Positions 49,501 through 57,299 are shown, counted from the first letter of the stretch. The stretch is 64,000 nucleotides of DNA from Cryptomeria japonica (GCF_030272615.1 NC_081414.1:766242483-766306482); one strand, 5' to 3'. The notes: generated from the letters alone by a model not told the origin. Program-made: numbers and translations.

Positions 49501-52500
49501 GAGACTAGAAGGTATTCTTTCTTCTCACAGTTGTGTGCCTTCATGAATTCTTGCTCTTCTTATTCATGACTACAATAGTGAAGATATCCACATGCTGATA
49601 CCAATTCTTTGACTTAGTGTAGATACTAAAGACAAGTGGTCTAACAATATTTTTTGCTCTGATTCCAATGATTCACGCCAAACCCGAGTGATACACAGAG
49701 TACAATCTACAACTTATCTAAGCAATAGATTTCAAACAAAATTGCAAATTATAGAACATGTAATACACTCTTAGACAAGATGCAAAAGAACTATTATGCA
49801 TTCAAGATTGCAAGAGATTAGAAAACAATTACTCCTATTCAATGGAAGAATATGGTAAAGTACATACAAGTACAAAGTTTAGTAAGGTCAAGAATGAGAA
49901 TTCTCACGATCAAAAAGGAGGCAGCACATTTTATCTAATTTGCTTAGGCTATAACGCATTAAATACCAAATATTGAAAGCATACTAATATATATTTCACA
50001 TTGATTGGTTCTCCTCTCAAGGAATGCTTACAAATAGCACAACTAGGAATGAAGGTTCTTGTGACCAAAAAGTGGTAACACGTCTGACCAGTTTGCACAC
50101 ACCTTTACATTATTCATCCTCTTCAATATGACAAATTCACACAAATATAAAAGAATAAATGACATGACAATTACAAAACAACACTCAAAAGTGTAACAAC
50201 TCAATCTAAACCATCAAACTTCCAACTAGTTGTAGGTTGCATTTATTGATAGTTGGTATTTTGTAGATCAGTTTACATATGTGTACATGCAAAGTTATGC
50301 AAAACCATGCATGAGAGTACACAATGATCAATGCATTGAGTCATGGATAGGGGTGAAAGATGACAAGTGTTGCATGAAGCATCACAAGAGCACAAATGGC
50401 TACTGAAATTTGTGTTGTAGCACACAAAATAAAAAAAGGAACTTGCACAAGGCACGAAAGGGTATTGAAGGTTGTGAAATGATGCAAAATATTGCAAGTA
50501 CTACAATGTTCATCTTGACGCTATGCTAGTGTGCAAGGTTCAACTTGGTGATATACTAGCACACAACATACAATTACAAGATAATCCCCAGATCATCCAT
50601 GTCATATGCTACCTTAGTGTTTGTATATGAAGTGAAGAAACAAGTTGGGGACACTCAACAATGTACACACCAATCCAGGGTGAGTAATTTGAATGGTGAG
50701 AGTTATCATCAAATGATATAGTGATATTCATGTTGTGCAACTAACATTAATGTTGCAATTATCTATTGGCTTACTAGATTGCATACATATCTTTGACTAT
50801 AACTAAGGACTATTAAGTTCCACAATTAAGTGGAAGTCCTTAAGGGACAACCTCCTGCTCAAATATCTCTCTCTATCTCAATTTGGGGAGCGAGATCTCA
50901 ACATCAAAGGCCCAATTGGTATTACTTAACTTTAGAAGATTTGTATGAGAATGAACTTCCTCAGTTAGATGGATGACTTGGGTGGACAAGGAAACAAATT
51001 GCTTGAATGACAATGGTATTTGGAAGCACAAGGGCAACCTAATGTGAAAGTGTCATGAAGGTTGAGTATGATGCCTTGATCAAAAATCATACATGAGGGT
51101 TGTTGGAATTGTCTTCCAATAAACAACTCATCAAAGAAAATGGGTTGATGAGGTCAATTGCAAATCCAATGGGACTTTGGATAAGTGAAAAGCTCGTCTT
51201 GTTGCAAAAGGATATTCCCAACAAGAGGGGATAACTATGATGAGATTAGGCACAAATAGGTTTTGGATTCAATTGTGTAAGATTTGTTTAGTATATTACA
51301 AATCTTACATAGATGAATTCAGAAACTATTTGTGCCTATTATCATGGACTTTAGAAAATAAATGTCTTTAATATTATGAGACTTTCGTTCCTACTCCTAA
51401 GATGGTCACATTTTAGTTGCTCCTCTCCACAACAACTCAATTTGGTTGGAAGGTGTCTCAAACAAATGTCATGAACACTTTCTTGAATGGAAATTTCAGT
51501 GAAGAAGCTTTACATAGTACAGCTTGATGGTTTTCAAGTGCCTAGTCATGATCATCTGATCTACAAGTCGATTCAGTCTCTTTATGGGCTTAAGGAAGCT
51601 CCACAAACCTAGTACACAAAAATAACCAACATCTCCAAGATTCCAGACTCAAAAGAAATCTCCATATCAAAAATGATGGTGATGGCAATGTGATCCTAAT
51701 TGTATATGTTGACGATCTTGCCACCACAAGTAGTGACACTAGCACTCTTCAACAAATAAAATCTGCTTAGTGTGTGGCATTTGACATAGCTGATATAGGG
51801 CTCCCACACTGTTGCCAAGGTGTTGGATTCTAGGTACGTGATTATCTCATATTCAAGGTTACAATCAAATATGCCAGGAGAATACTAAAGAGGTTTAGGA
51901 TGGTAAATTGCAACTCCTCTTCAGCATCTATGAAGGCCAGGTTGAAGTTGTCAACAAATGATGATTCATCCCTGATTGATGAATCTCTCTACATAGAGTT
52001 GGTAGGCATCCTAAAATAGGATTTTTATTTTTTGTCAAACTGTTTTCTCAATTTTTGATAAAACCAAAGCTCCCTCATTTGACAATAGCAAAGCGAGATT
52101 TATGATATGTCAAAGGAACTTCTGCCTTGGTATACTATATCAAAGGACAACATATCTTGAATTAATGAGATACAAAAACTTTCACTAGGTGGGATCAATG
52201 GATACTCGATAGTCTACTATTGGGTACATCTTTTCCTTGGGTTTAAGAGCTATCTCCCAACAAAGTAAGCAAAGCAAGCTTCAACACACTACAACTTTAT
52301 CTTCCATAGAAGAAAATTAAAAAGCAATTCTTAGCGCCAATTGTGAAGCAGATCAACTATGCTTTTGGCTGATTTTCAACTCCCTCGACATACATCTACT
52401 CCATTTTCCTATGATAATCAAGGTGTATTGAAGTTGGTGAAGGATCCAATGCATCATGCTCCCACCAAACATATTTAAATTCATCATCACTATATTAGCA

Positions 52501-53255
52501 AACCAATTGATCTTGAAGGCATTTCTCTTCATTATTGCACATCTTAGGAGTAGTTTGCTTCTCTATTGACTAAACCTCTTGGTCCTATTTTCTTTGTCAA
52601 ATTTCAAGACAAAGATGGGATTGTTTTTGGTTTTGTCATTATGGGGAGCAGAGAGGGGGGGTATTAAATATATTGTATAGGTTTAAACATGCATTACCGG
52701 GTACACCTATTTTGGGTTGGGTCCAGAAAAGGGTTTGGTCACCGTTCGCCATTCGATATGTCCAAGATTTGCTGCATCATTTTTTTCTTGACCTCAAAAA
52801 AACCCTAAATAGAATTGAACATTATGGCACTCAGCTTTGAAATGATATCATCCTCAAAGGTCCGCAGCTACCTTCTACTCTTCAGCAACTGCCTTTTGCC
52901 CTACTTTATTTATATTTATTAATGTTATATATGAAATACAACTATGATATAATAGTTTAAATTTTTATTTATAATTATATTGATGGGAATAGACGACAAT
53001 TCTTAGTTTCATTTATAATTTTATTTAATATATTTTAATAATTGATATTATTAAATAGTTTGAAAATTTAAACTATTATATCATATTAATATATCGTACA
53101 TGTTAATCATTTTAGAAAAAATTATAAATGATAAATAATAACTTAAAAACTTTTATACTTATACCATTAATAAATATAAATATATTTATTTTTAATTTAT
53201 AATGTATATATTTAAATTTTTCATATATAATTAATGTTCTTATAATTTATAATTT

Positions 53256-53300
<45 letters not shown>

Positions 53301-54308
53301 CAATTCCCATACCCAAGGGAAAAAATTCAAGTACCCGTCGTATCAGGTTCCGATACATGTACCCACACTTGTACCCGATCCAATAACTTAGTTTTAAATA
53401 GATACAATAATGGTTGTTTATAATATTATATAAACATTTTAATCACACATTACCATACACATTCCTGATTTTTAATCTCCATAATGTATTAAATAAATAA
53501 TTGGAACCGACCATAGACAAGGTGTAGAGCCTCATTGCTTTTGCATTCTCATTTCTTCATTGTTGATCCTTACCAACAAAAAGAAGTCCGTAACCACAAA
53601 GGGTTGGTAAATTAGTGGTTGAGCTTGCCAGCATGGTCATGGGAGATCCAAGGTTTGAGTTCTAGCTGGTCCATGCAAAATGACCATAAAAAGGAAAAAG
53701 AACAGAAAATCAAAATACATATGGTTGGAAATTCTACGAAAAGATCGATGACCTGACTATCAATGTTAAATTTATTTCCATGCCGACTGTATTCAGGAAA
53801 TAATTGTATAAATGAAAACAGATAGATACCTAGTAAAGTGTCATAACCTTGCTATACGATAGAAAACTAAAATTTCTACAAGCTAGGTTGCACATTGAAC
53901 CCAACTCAAATACCTTGCTATGTCCAGAGCAAAGCCAACTGCAGTTGATGCACTCAATGCACCTTTATCTTTAAGAAACTGATGAAGATCACCCTACAGA
54001 GCACAATATAGGAATTTTATTCAAAGTTTGTAAAATATGTGACCAACTAGAAACCAAAGCTCATGAAAAAATTGTTTCTAATTTAAATGCTTTAAATATA
54101 CTTTTGTACATGCTACCTCAATTATATGCTTTAAGCAAATAAAAATATACAGCTTTTGAAAGAATAATTGTAAACAGATTTCCCTACCCCACGAAGGTAC
54201 TCAGTGATCAACATAAGAGGAGGCTTCTTTGTGACTGCACCAAGAAACTGGACAATGTTAGGATGCCGTAGCTTCACTAGCAAATCAACCTCATGTCTGA
54301 AGTCCTGA
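28420..54308 (-). CDS. VIK: VIK / integrin-linked-kinase-like Raf-type protein kinase (3' part of gene)
   Basis: Seven minus-strand exons join in frame with GT-AG borders at every junction: 54308-54188, 53993-53914, 29684-29625, 29380-29265, 29087-29002, 28879-28764 and 28549-28420 (stop included). Together they encode the kinase domain from the alpha-C region to the C-terminus. Visible motifs are FRHEVDLLVKLRHPNIVQF, the hinge MLITEYLRGGDLH, the catalytic loop IIHRDLKPRN, KVGDFGLSKL, the APE motif YMAPEVF, VDVFSFAMILYEM and the end SDHHWPFLHHN. This pattern, including the KETLxSDHHW ending, matches the plant VH1-interacting kinase group (Raf-like, ankyrin-containing); an ILK paralogue is the alternative. 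The glycine loop, catalytic Lys and ankyrin repeats must lie past 64000. No stop or frameshift is present, so this is probably a functional gene despite a 24.2-kb intron. Confidence 0.88.
28764..28879 (-). CDS. VIK: Kinase exon: MFEGYPPF to QEIK
   Basis: 116 bp encoding MFEGYPPFTSYDAYEAAKIV and the following GDRPLFRAK. Acceptor TTTGCAG|ATG, donor AAAAC|GTAAGA. The Met at the start is an internal codon, not an initiator. Confidence 0.93.
29002..29087 (-). CDS. VIK: Kinase exon: APE motif to FSFAMILYE
   Basis: 86 bp encoding RYMAPEVFKHRKYDAKVDVF and SFAMILYE. Acceptor ATACAG|AC, donor GAG|GTAGTC. Confidence 0.93.
29265..29380 (-). CDS. VIK: Kinase exon: DFG motif and activation segment
   Basis: 116 bp encoding NVLLVNQNHLKVGDFGLSKL through YKLTGETGS, with the Mg-binding DFG. 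Acceptor CTTCAG|A, donor AGCT|GTGAGT. The split Tyr codon is completed by the next exon. Confidence 0.93.
29625..29684 (-). CDS. VIK: Kinase exon: HRD catalytic loop
   Basis: 60 bp encoding GMAYLHNEPNVIIHRDLKPR, which includes the catalytic Asp. Acceptor TTTGTAG|G, donor CCAAG|GTAAGC. Phase matches both neighbours. Confidence 0.93.
29978..30153 (+). mobile_element. tRNA-derived SINE (copy 1)
   Basis: A box (TAGCTCAGTGG, 30007-30017) and B box (GGTTCAATTGC, 30050-30060) of a Pol III promoter lie at tRNA-like spacing. The insertion is flanked by an imperfect direct repeat of about 26 bp starting AGAAAAACAAAC (29952-29977 and 30154-30180), the expected LINE-machinery target duplication. A second family member lies at 53588-53700. 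Confidence 0.75.
30760..31740 (+). pseudogene. Copia gag-protease / pre-integrase fragment
   Basis: The frame is broken, but these blocks are visible. LSEYLIKIKDLRDEND is gag. Near 31057 is a knuckle KCYYCHKFGHVKES with the last Cys changed to Ser. Near 31255 is a protease remnant WFFDSSAPKNFTC (DSG to DSS). Near 31658 is a pre-integrase block HGRYRHSNLQYLAKINMVQS. It belongs with the level-1 Copia. Confidence 0.65.
31860..31955 (-). repeat. Possible very short LTR of the minus-strand Copia fragment
   Basis: On the minus strand a purine tract GTGGGGAA leads into TGTTGGCGTAAACC, and 96 bp later the sequence ends CCCTAACA (TG...CA). No second copy or TSD was found, so the right-hand partner is missing or this is chance. 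Confidence 0.3.
32552..33440 (-). pseudogene. Copia gag (Tnt1/Tork-like) fragment
   Basis: The minus strand reads KYSGFNFHTWRMKIQMQLMN and DKENAIIGLALSDTELHHID. A one-base frame break near 33060 is followed by RSLVRQLAEVKAP, LLNNLPSKYNN and an intact CCHC knuckle CFYCKKKGHTAWDC near 32740. There are no premature stops in the two frames, so it is younger than its surroundings. Downstream pol is absent; the element is truncated at the left, around 31860-32500. Confidence 0.8.
33441..34079. other. Unassigned sequence inside the intron
   Basis: Lies between the minus-strand Copia gag and the plus-strand integrase remnant. No motif recognised. Confidence 0.3.
34080..34846 (+). pseudogene. Copia integrase C-terminal fragment (level 1)
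   Basis: Shows GLIDLIHADAHEPS (canonical ELIHxDxxGP) near 34230. Near 34447 is FFGSLTYALVLDTNRTKLVS, the Copia integrase C-terminal VFGSxAYxxVPxxxRxKLxxK block, followed near 34570 by VIATQNVDVKETKLSF. It ends where the LTR-like repeat at 34847 begins, and RT resumes at about 50950. Confidence 0.6.
34847..36115 (-). repeat. Left LTR-like repeat of level-2 element
   Basis: Starts TAATCCATGCCAAG (TG to TA) and ends GCTCAAAACA. It aligns along its length with 49669-50865. Shared landmarks are ACAATCTACAACTTA, AATGAGAATTCTCA, CTCTCAAGG, GTTGCATGAAGCATCACAA-like blocks and GTTCCACAATTAAGT. Divergence is high, with many indels. Confidence 0.6.
36116..36511 (-). other. Interior remnant of level-2 element
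   Basis: No coding motif seen; it ends with the GGTCT target duplication (36507-36511) of the giant solo LTR. Confidence 0.3.
36507..36511. repeat. Target-site duplication GGTCT (left)
   Basis: Matches 46504-46508. Confidence 0.9.
36529..36555 (+). other. Terminal hairpin of giant LTR
   Basis: CCCCATTGCAAATGGGG forms a perfect 7-bp stem with a 3-nt loop close to the LTR start. The identical hairpin lies at the same offset in the nested LTR (about 41163-41180). Confidence 0.7.
37288..37905 (+). repeat. 42-bp minisatellite inside giant LTR
   Basis: Thirteen copies of an AAGTCCGCC-centred unit. Eight consecutive intervals are 42 or 43 bp, and two of the remaining four are also 42-43 bp; the others are longer. 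Frame-neutral length lets the first copies read as a 14-residue peptide repeat (GGHVGAHLKVRHAF type) in the short ORF 37210-37476; I do not consider that coding. Confidence 0.88.
41136..41140. repeat. Target-site duplication GGTCC (left)
   Basis: Matches 44867-44871 exactly. Confidence 0.92.
41501..42575 (+). repeat. Hairpin tandem array with 166-167-bp period
   Basis: Eight imperfect palindromes of about 33 bp pair a TCGCTCCTGTCCCT-like arm with an AGGGACCAGAGCGA-like arm. They start at 41501, 41668, 41834, 41877, 42044, 42210, 42377 and 42543. Intervals are 167, 166, 43, 167, 166, 167 and 166 bp. The sequence between hairpins is far less conserved than the palindrome. Confidence 0.92.
43366..43476 (+). 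other. Short ORF at the ORF-equivalent position of the nested LTR
   Basis: 36 codons starting MAAPKLKGFTSRKALIKEN, 8 bp after an acceptor-like GTGTAG. It is placed as the long ORF start is in the outer LTR. There is no sequence similarity to the outer ORF that I can see; it may be a degenerate leftover or chance. Confidence 0.3.
43900..43988 (+). promoter_or_regulatory. LTR promoter: telobox palindrome and TATA box (nested LTR)
   Basis: AAACCCTAATTAGGGTTT at 43900-43917, then TTGGCCATTGATC, then CTATATAAGCC with TATATAA at 43982-43988. The palindrome contains the plant telobox AAACCCTAA in both orientations. Distance palindrome end to TATA start is 65 bp, the same as in the outer LTR. Confidence 0.75.
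44867..44871. repeat. Target-site duplication GGTCC (right)
   Basis: Matches 41136-41140. Confidence 0.92.
45685..45774 (+). promoter_or_regulatory. LTR promoter: telobox palindrome and TATA box (outer LTR)
   Basis: AAACCCTAATTAGGGTTT at 45685-45702, a CTTGGCCGTTGATC block, and TATATAAG at 45767-45774. It lies directly after the long ORF stop (45632), so the ORF is upstream of the presumed transcription start. Confidence 0.75.
46504..46508. repeat. Target-site duplication GGTCT (right)
   Basis: Matches 36507-36511. Confidence 0.9.
46693..46697. repeat. Target-site duplication TAGAG (left)
   Basis: Matches 47951-47955 around the second LTR family. Confidence 0.88.
46698..47950 (-). mobile_element. 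Solo LTR, second family, copy 1 (1,253 bp)
   Basis: Ends TGTAATGGACACCCCC and GGGGACATTACA, with near-inverted termini of about 12 bp and TSD TAGAG. Homologous in inverted orientation to 61823-63063. Shared blocks are GGCCAAAACAC, GGATCCC, CGGGACCATGT, GGCTAACG and AATGTGGGATAA. Orientation is tentative, based on a TATAAATGG block on the minus strand near 47468. Confidence 0.88.
47049..47216 (+). repeat. CTGTAGC tandem array (about 27-bp period)
   Basis: Seven copies of ACTGTAGC separated by CACTATTCACGCGGT-type spacers, at 47049, 47072, 47100, 47127, 47154, 47182 and 47209. Confidence 0.88.
47951..47955. repeat. Target-site duplication TAGAG (right)
   Basis: Matches 46693-46697. Confidence 0.88.
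47956..48896 (-). pseudogene. Possible gag remnant of level-2 element
   Basis: On the minus strand near 48126 reads CSMGHTTRDCWDIHRCGLC, resembling a damaged zinc knuckle with one residue missing between Cys and His, followed by a second CxxC. Short unrecognised ORFs lie at 48532-48774. Weak, but in the orientation expected for the level-2 element. Confidence 0.35.
48906..49408. mobile_element. Possible hAT-like MITE
   Basis: 503 bp flanked by TTTTAACTT direct repeats (48897-48905 and 49409-49417; the hAT target duplication is 8 bp). Termini are imperfectly inverted (GAGGACAGTGTTTC versus GGGGACGTGTTCC). Both ends are G-rich with repeated GGGGACAGG motifs. No transposase. Similar G/C-rich ends occur at 58620-59085. 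Confidence 0.4.
49418..49655 (-). other. 5' interior of level-2 element
   Basis: The minus strand contains MKAHNCEKKEYLLVSLDEIK and an adjoining helical stretch, compatible with the coiled start of a gag but not diagnostic. Confidence 0.3.
49656..49667 (-). promoter_or_regulatory. PBS-like site of level-2 element
   Basis: The minus strand reads TGGAATCAGAGC, one mismatch from the initiator tRNA-Met PBS TGGTATCAGAGC, and lies one base from the LTR-like edge at 49669. Confidence 0.6.
49669..50865 (-). repeat. Right LTR-like repeat of level-2 element
   Basis: Starts TGATTCACGCCAAA, aligned with 34847-36115; the right edge is near GCTCAAATA. Beyond it a pyrimidine run (TCTCTCTCTATCTC) precedes Copia RT sequence. 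Confidence 0.6.
50950..52642 (+). pseudogene. Copia RT-RNase H fragment (level 1)
   Basis: Shows VEYDALIKNHT (RT start), VMNTFLNGNFSEEA near 51470 and ILIVYVDDLATTS near 51690 with the catalytic YVDDL. Then come RRILKRFRM and a Copia RNase H tail (YDNQGVLKLVKDPMHHAPTK, then LLTKPLGPIFF) near 52410-52590. It has many stops and frame changes. It ends at a long purine tract (52643-52661). Confidence 0.8.
52643..52661 (+). promoter_or_regulatory. Polypurine tract of level-1 Copia
   Basis: A 19-base almost pure G/A run (GGGGAGCAGAGAGGGGGG) immediately before the LTR start TATTAAATAT. Confidence 0.75.
52662..53590 (+). repeat. 3' LTR of level-1 Copia with internal microsatellite
   Basis: The start matches 30185. 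It contains an (AT)20 run at 53259-53298 and a CTCC/TACCCG-rich stretch (53320-53385) that may be a small secondary insertion. The right boundary is uncertain. Confidence 0.5.
53259..53298. repeat. (AT)20 microsatellite
   Basis: Uninterrupted 40-bp AT dinucleotide run. Confidence 0.95.
53588..53700 (+). mobile_element. tRNA-derived SINE (copy 2)
   Basis: A box TGGTAAATTAGTGG (53605-53618) and B box GGTTTGAGTTC (53652-53662). Downstream the sequence aligns with copy 1 (CCAGCA..CATGGGA..TCC.AGGTT, AGCTGGT, CAAA.TGAC). No clear target duplication was seen; the edges are estimates. Confidence 0.65.
53914..53993 (-). CDS. VIK: Kinase exon: GDLHQFL to DIAR
   Basis: 80 bp encoding GDLHQFLKDKGALSAS and then VGFALDIAR. 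Acceptor CTGTAG|GGT, donor GCAAG|GTATTT. It is separated from the next exon by the 24-kb intron, yet the split Arg codon (AG|G) joins perfectly. Confidence 0.92.
54188..54308 (-). CDS. VIK: Kinase exon: alpha-C helix to hinge
   Basis: 121 bp, entered in phase (one base completes a codon, probably Ile). It encodes QDFRHEVDLL...VQFLGAVTKK and ends EYLRG. Acceptor is ...GAGACAG|T and donor GGG|GTAGGG. The conserved Glu of alpha-C (RHEVDLL) is present. The preceding intron is longer than 9.7 kb because no upstream exon was found before 64000. Confidence 0.9.
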
Positions 54309-54917
54309 CTGTCTCAGAAATCAACAAACAAACATGGAAGTTGTGGATCAGAATATAAAGGATTTGTTGCAGTGGGCACTATATATAAACACTTCTAATA
54401 AGATTCTCACTTATCGCTGCTAAATATTATTGACTTTTACATCAAGAATATATCTGCATATTCCATCATTCATTTAGATAACATCATAAAAGTATTAACT
54501 GCAATGAATTTCTATCTCATGCAATTGCAACTGCAAAATTACAAGAAATGAGAGCAATTTTCCAAAAGAGAGCCTTAGTATACTGGTGAAAAAACAAGCT
54601 AGCAGAAAGAATCAAGATAATCTATGAAACAGACAGGACTGCTGTTTATCTACCATAACAGTGGATTTGGCTATGATTTATGTATCTTCTGTTTTGTACC
54701 TAATTCCAGCACAACATTTTTTTCAAAAAGTAAATAGCTGCCCCATATAAATATAACATTCACATATTCTGGCAGATTGAAATGAATAATATGGTTATGA
54801 TATAAAACTTTTCTATCAACCAGTAGAAGATAAACTTGTTAAATATATCTCAAATAATACAAGAATAGAATCAATGTATATTGTATAGATAAAGTAGATG
54901 CAATAGTAGAATTAAGT

Positions 54918-55070
54918 CTGCTGCTGTTTGTAGATTTTCACAAGGCCTTTGATACTGTACGGGTACCTGCCAAGCATTTGCTATTCCAGATGTTTGAAGA
55001 CTTGCATCTCTGACAAGATCATCACTTTGGAGTTGTATCTATATAAGCAAGTTTCCAAGAAGAGACAAGT
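54918..55070 (+). pseudogene. LINE reverse transcriptase fragment
   Basis: LLLFVDFHKAFDTVRVPAKH is the RT A-motif of non-LTR retrotransposons (FVDFxKAFDTV). It is followed by a helical FQMFEDLHL and a stop. It differs from the L1-type LINE at 18-24 kb (LLDFEKAYDRIEW). Only this short block is clear. Confidence 0.5.
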
Positions 55071-55319
55071 TGATGCTTTTCTTGACTGAAACTATAATGC
55101 TTATTTTCAAAAAACAATCCCAGATGACAGACAGTGCCATTATGGTGCTTTGTTGTTAGAAGCCTGGATAGGAGATCATGCTAATAGCTTCCAATGGTCT
55201 ACTTGGAATTGGCAATGGCATATGCATTCCAAGATTCTTGCTGGTTGCTTTGCCAATGCAACACAAGATGAAAGACTTGAAATGGTACTCTATAATAAAT
55301 AGAAGCATTAATCTGCAAA

Positions 55320-55790
55320 AACTCCCGACCAGTCGCAATTAATCAGCGATCGGGAAGGCCGGCGACTATTTCCCCCAAAATATCACAATAAATCAGTCAA
55401 ACGTTTTTTGCCGATTTTCAACAGTTTTCTGCATAGTTAATCGCAGAAAAATCGCACGACTAATCCTAATATAATCGCCGCGAAACCCTAAAACAGCACG
55501 AAAACACTCGAAAACGTGGAAAAACAGGTCACACATTCTTATGAATATATCCTCAAAAAGCAATTTGTAGGGTTTTTCAGAAGCATCTTAATGGTTTTCA
55601 GACAATTTTTCTTGAAAAACACTGTTAATTGTCGAGCTAAGCCACTGCTGGGAGCAAACCACCGTCAAGCTACATTTTTTGCACGACTCCTACCATTTCC
55701 ACTGCGTGACGATTCCTGTTCTGCAGTTGCTGTACCATTTCTTCCACTTCCATCCAAGCTTGTTTGCAGCTGAGTCACAACCTAGACGAC
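55320..55790. other. GC-richer segment with AATCGC motifs, origin unknown
   Basis: Composition contrasts sharply with the AT-rich DNA at 55800-56250. It contains recurrent AATCGC/GATTAAT-like motifs (55336-55490) and an 85-codon ORF (55516-55773) with no recognised domain. It may be an end of an unknown transposon. Confidence 0.3.
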
Positions 55791-56329
55791 AACTTCTGGA
55801 TGTCAAAAGGCCACAAATTTTGATTTACTATTTTTTCCCTTTTTTTTTCTTAGGTTTTTCATTTATAAAATTTTATAGTTTTGAATTTTTATTAATATTA
55901 AAAAACGTCATTTTTTTCATTTAAATTAAATATTTAATTAAATATCTAACATTTGTTTGTTATTTGATTTTTGAAGGGTTTTTTTCATCAATAAAATTTA
56001 ATGATGTATTTTTAATTTTCAAAAATATATGTTTATAACTTTACAAATTCAGATAATATTTTATTTAAATTAACTTGCGATTATAAAATCTAACATTTAC
56101 TAAAAATTAAATCTAATATTGTTTTATTTTATTTTTATAGTTTTTTTTTTTTTATATTGAAAATTAATAAATTAAATTGTCTATGCTATGGAAATGTCCT
56201 TAAATATTAGAAAAAGTAGTTTTTGACTTTTTTCTGCAATTTTTTACATTTTTTTGTAAATCCGATTTTTTCTCGATCTTATACTTTTGTTTTGCCCATT
56301 AATTCCCCAAATGATTAATGCTACTATGA

Positions 56330-57120
56330 GGCCAAAAGAAATGCTATTTACATGTAAACTATTTTTCTTATGGAAAAGTATCCTATTATCTTGGAATAGT
56401 GTGCCTCCTATATGAGCCATTGGCAAGTGGTGCCCATAGGAGCACCAAGACAGCCAATCTATTTGAGAGTTCCATAAGCTTGCACAAAGTCTCGATCCAC
56501 TAAGCTACAAAAAGGATGATCTGAGAAGTAGTATCTCTTCTGTCAAGCATCTGTACAGAAGGCCGACTGAGATAATACGCAGCCTTCTTTTTTACTCTCT
56601 TATGTTTGATAACTAGATGGAACTGTTGTATGTTATCAACTTCATGTGGAATGCATTAGCTAGCTTGCTTTATGTATGCAAAAACTAATGCAACCTATCT
56701 TGAAAGGAATGATGGTTTCCTTTCCAAGAAATGTAGTGTCACACTGTCACCATTATTTTGCAGCTTGGACAATTGTCTACAATTCCTTACCATTGTTGGA
56801 GTATTATTGCACTGTCATTGACTGTCTCTCAAAGATGAGATCATATGTCCAGGCTCAGTGAGACTTGTGTCAAGAGCATAAACTCATGCACTGATCTAAA
56901 ACTTCCAAGTATAGTAGAATATCTGGCATGGCAATGATTGGTGTGGCACAAAGGCACTGCCTTATCTCTTGAAAAGCACAATGATGAGCAAATGTCCATT
57001 GATAAACAATGTTCATGTGAGTCATCTGAACTAGCTGCTAGGATATAGGGATAAATTCCGCCAATGTACTTAAGCATCTTATCATGCTCCATCAATGCAA
57101 CATGATGTTGTTCCAAGTAT
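56330..57120 (-). pseudogene. Gypsy pol remnant (RT end, RNase H, integrase zinc domain)
   Basis: The minus strand near 57070-56910 reads TLAEFIPIS, a stop, then IVYQWTFAHHCAFQEIRQ and PIIAMPD. This is the Gypsy RT-RNase H junction (canonical VYQWTxAxxxAFxxIK...PVLAxPD). Near 56410-56340 it reads WLI, a stop, EAHYSKIIGYFSIRKIVYM, matching the integrase EAHxSxxAGHFGxxKT block. Highly decayed. Confidence 0.6.
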
Positions 57121-57299
57121 TCCTAGAAATTGTTTATAATATGTATAATCTTGCACCAATTGATCCTTGCATTTGCACAATTTTTGGGACTTTGTGTGCT
57201 TATCCTCATGGTGTTTAAGAGAATAGTATCATTTGTGTATGGCACTTAAAAAAATTTTAATGTATCGCAAAGTTCAAAATTGTGCTCATGTTAAGTGTT

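Larger units (their letters stand above)
34847..50865 (-). mobile_element. Minus-strand LTR element with nested insertions (level 2)
   Basis: Bounded by a diverged direct repeat of about 1.2 kb (34847-36115 and 49669-50865), which I read as its 3' and 5' LTRs. A PBS-like site sits at the inner edge of the right copy. It interrupts the plus-strand Copia exactly between integrase and RT. Without the solo LTRs inside, its own interior is under 2 kb, so most coding sequence is lost. No TSD is recognisable, as expected for an old element. Confidence 0.5.
30185..53590 (+). mobile_element. Plus-strand Copia element split by nested insertions (level 1)
   Basis: Reassembled from dispersed parts in correct order. 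LTR-like start TATTAAATATAATTT is at 30185; gag-protease at 30760-31740; integrase tail at 34080-34846; RT-RNase H at 50950-52642; PPT at 52643-52661; and a second LTR starts TATTAAATATATTG at 52662. The two LTRs also share an AATGNTTGTTTATAA block and a CCATACACATTC block (near 30225-30265 and 53410-53465). Both LTR starts read TA instead of TG. The right end near 53590 is an estimate and no TSD was identified. The element is antisense to the kinase gene. Confidence 0.65.
29685..53913 (-). other. 24,229-bp kinase intron
   Basis: Donor GTATTTG at 53913 and acceptor TTTGTAG ending 29685. About 23.4 kb of its length is one nested retrotransposon cluster (about 30185-53590). Without it the intron would be roughly 0.8 kb. 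Two SINEs of one family sit next to its two ends. Confidence 0.9.

Noticed and set aside
54918-55340. Upstream kinase exon on the minus strand
   Set aside because: Minus-strand translation shows no glycine loop or VAVK motif; the plus strand gives a LINE RT motif instead.
55516-55924. Protein-coding exon in the GC-richer block
   Set aside because: Two overlapping ORFs in different frames, no domain, and no splice-compatible match to the missing N-terminal kinase exons.
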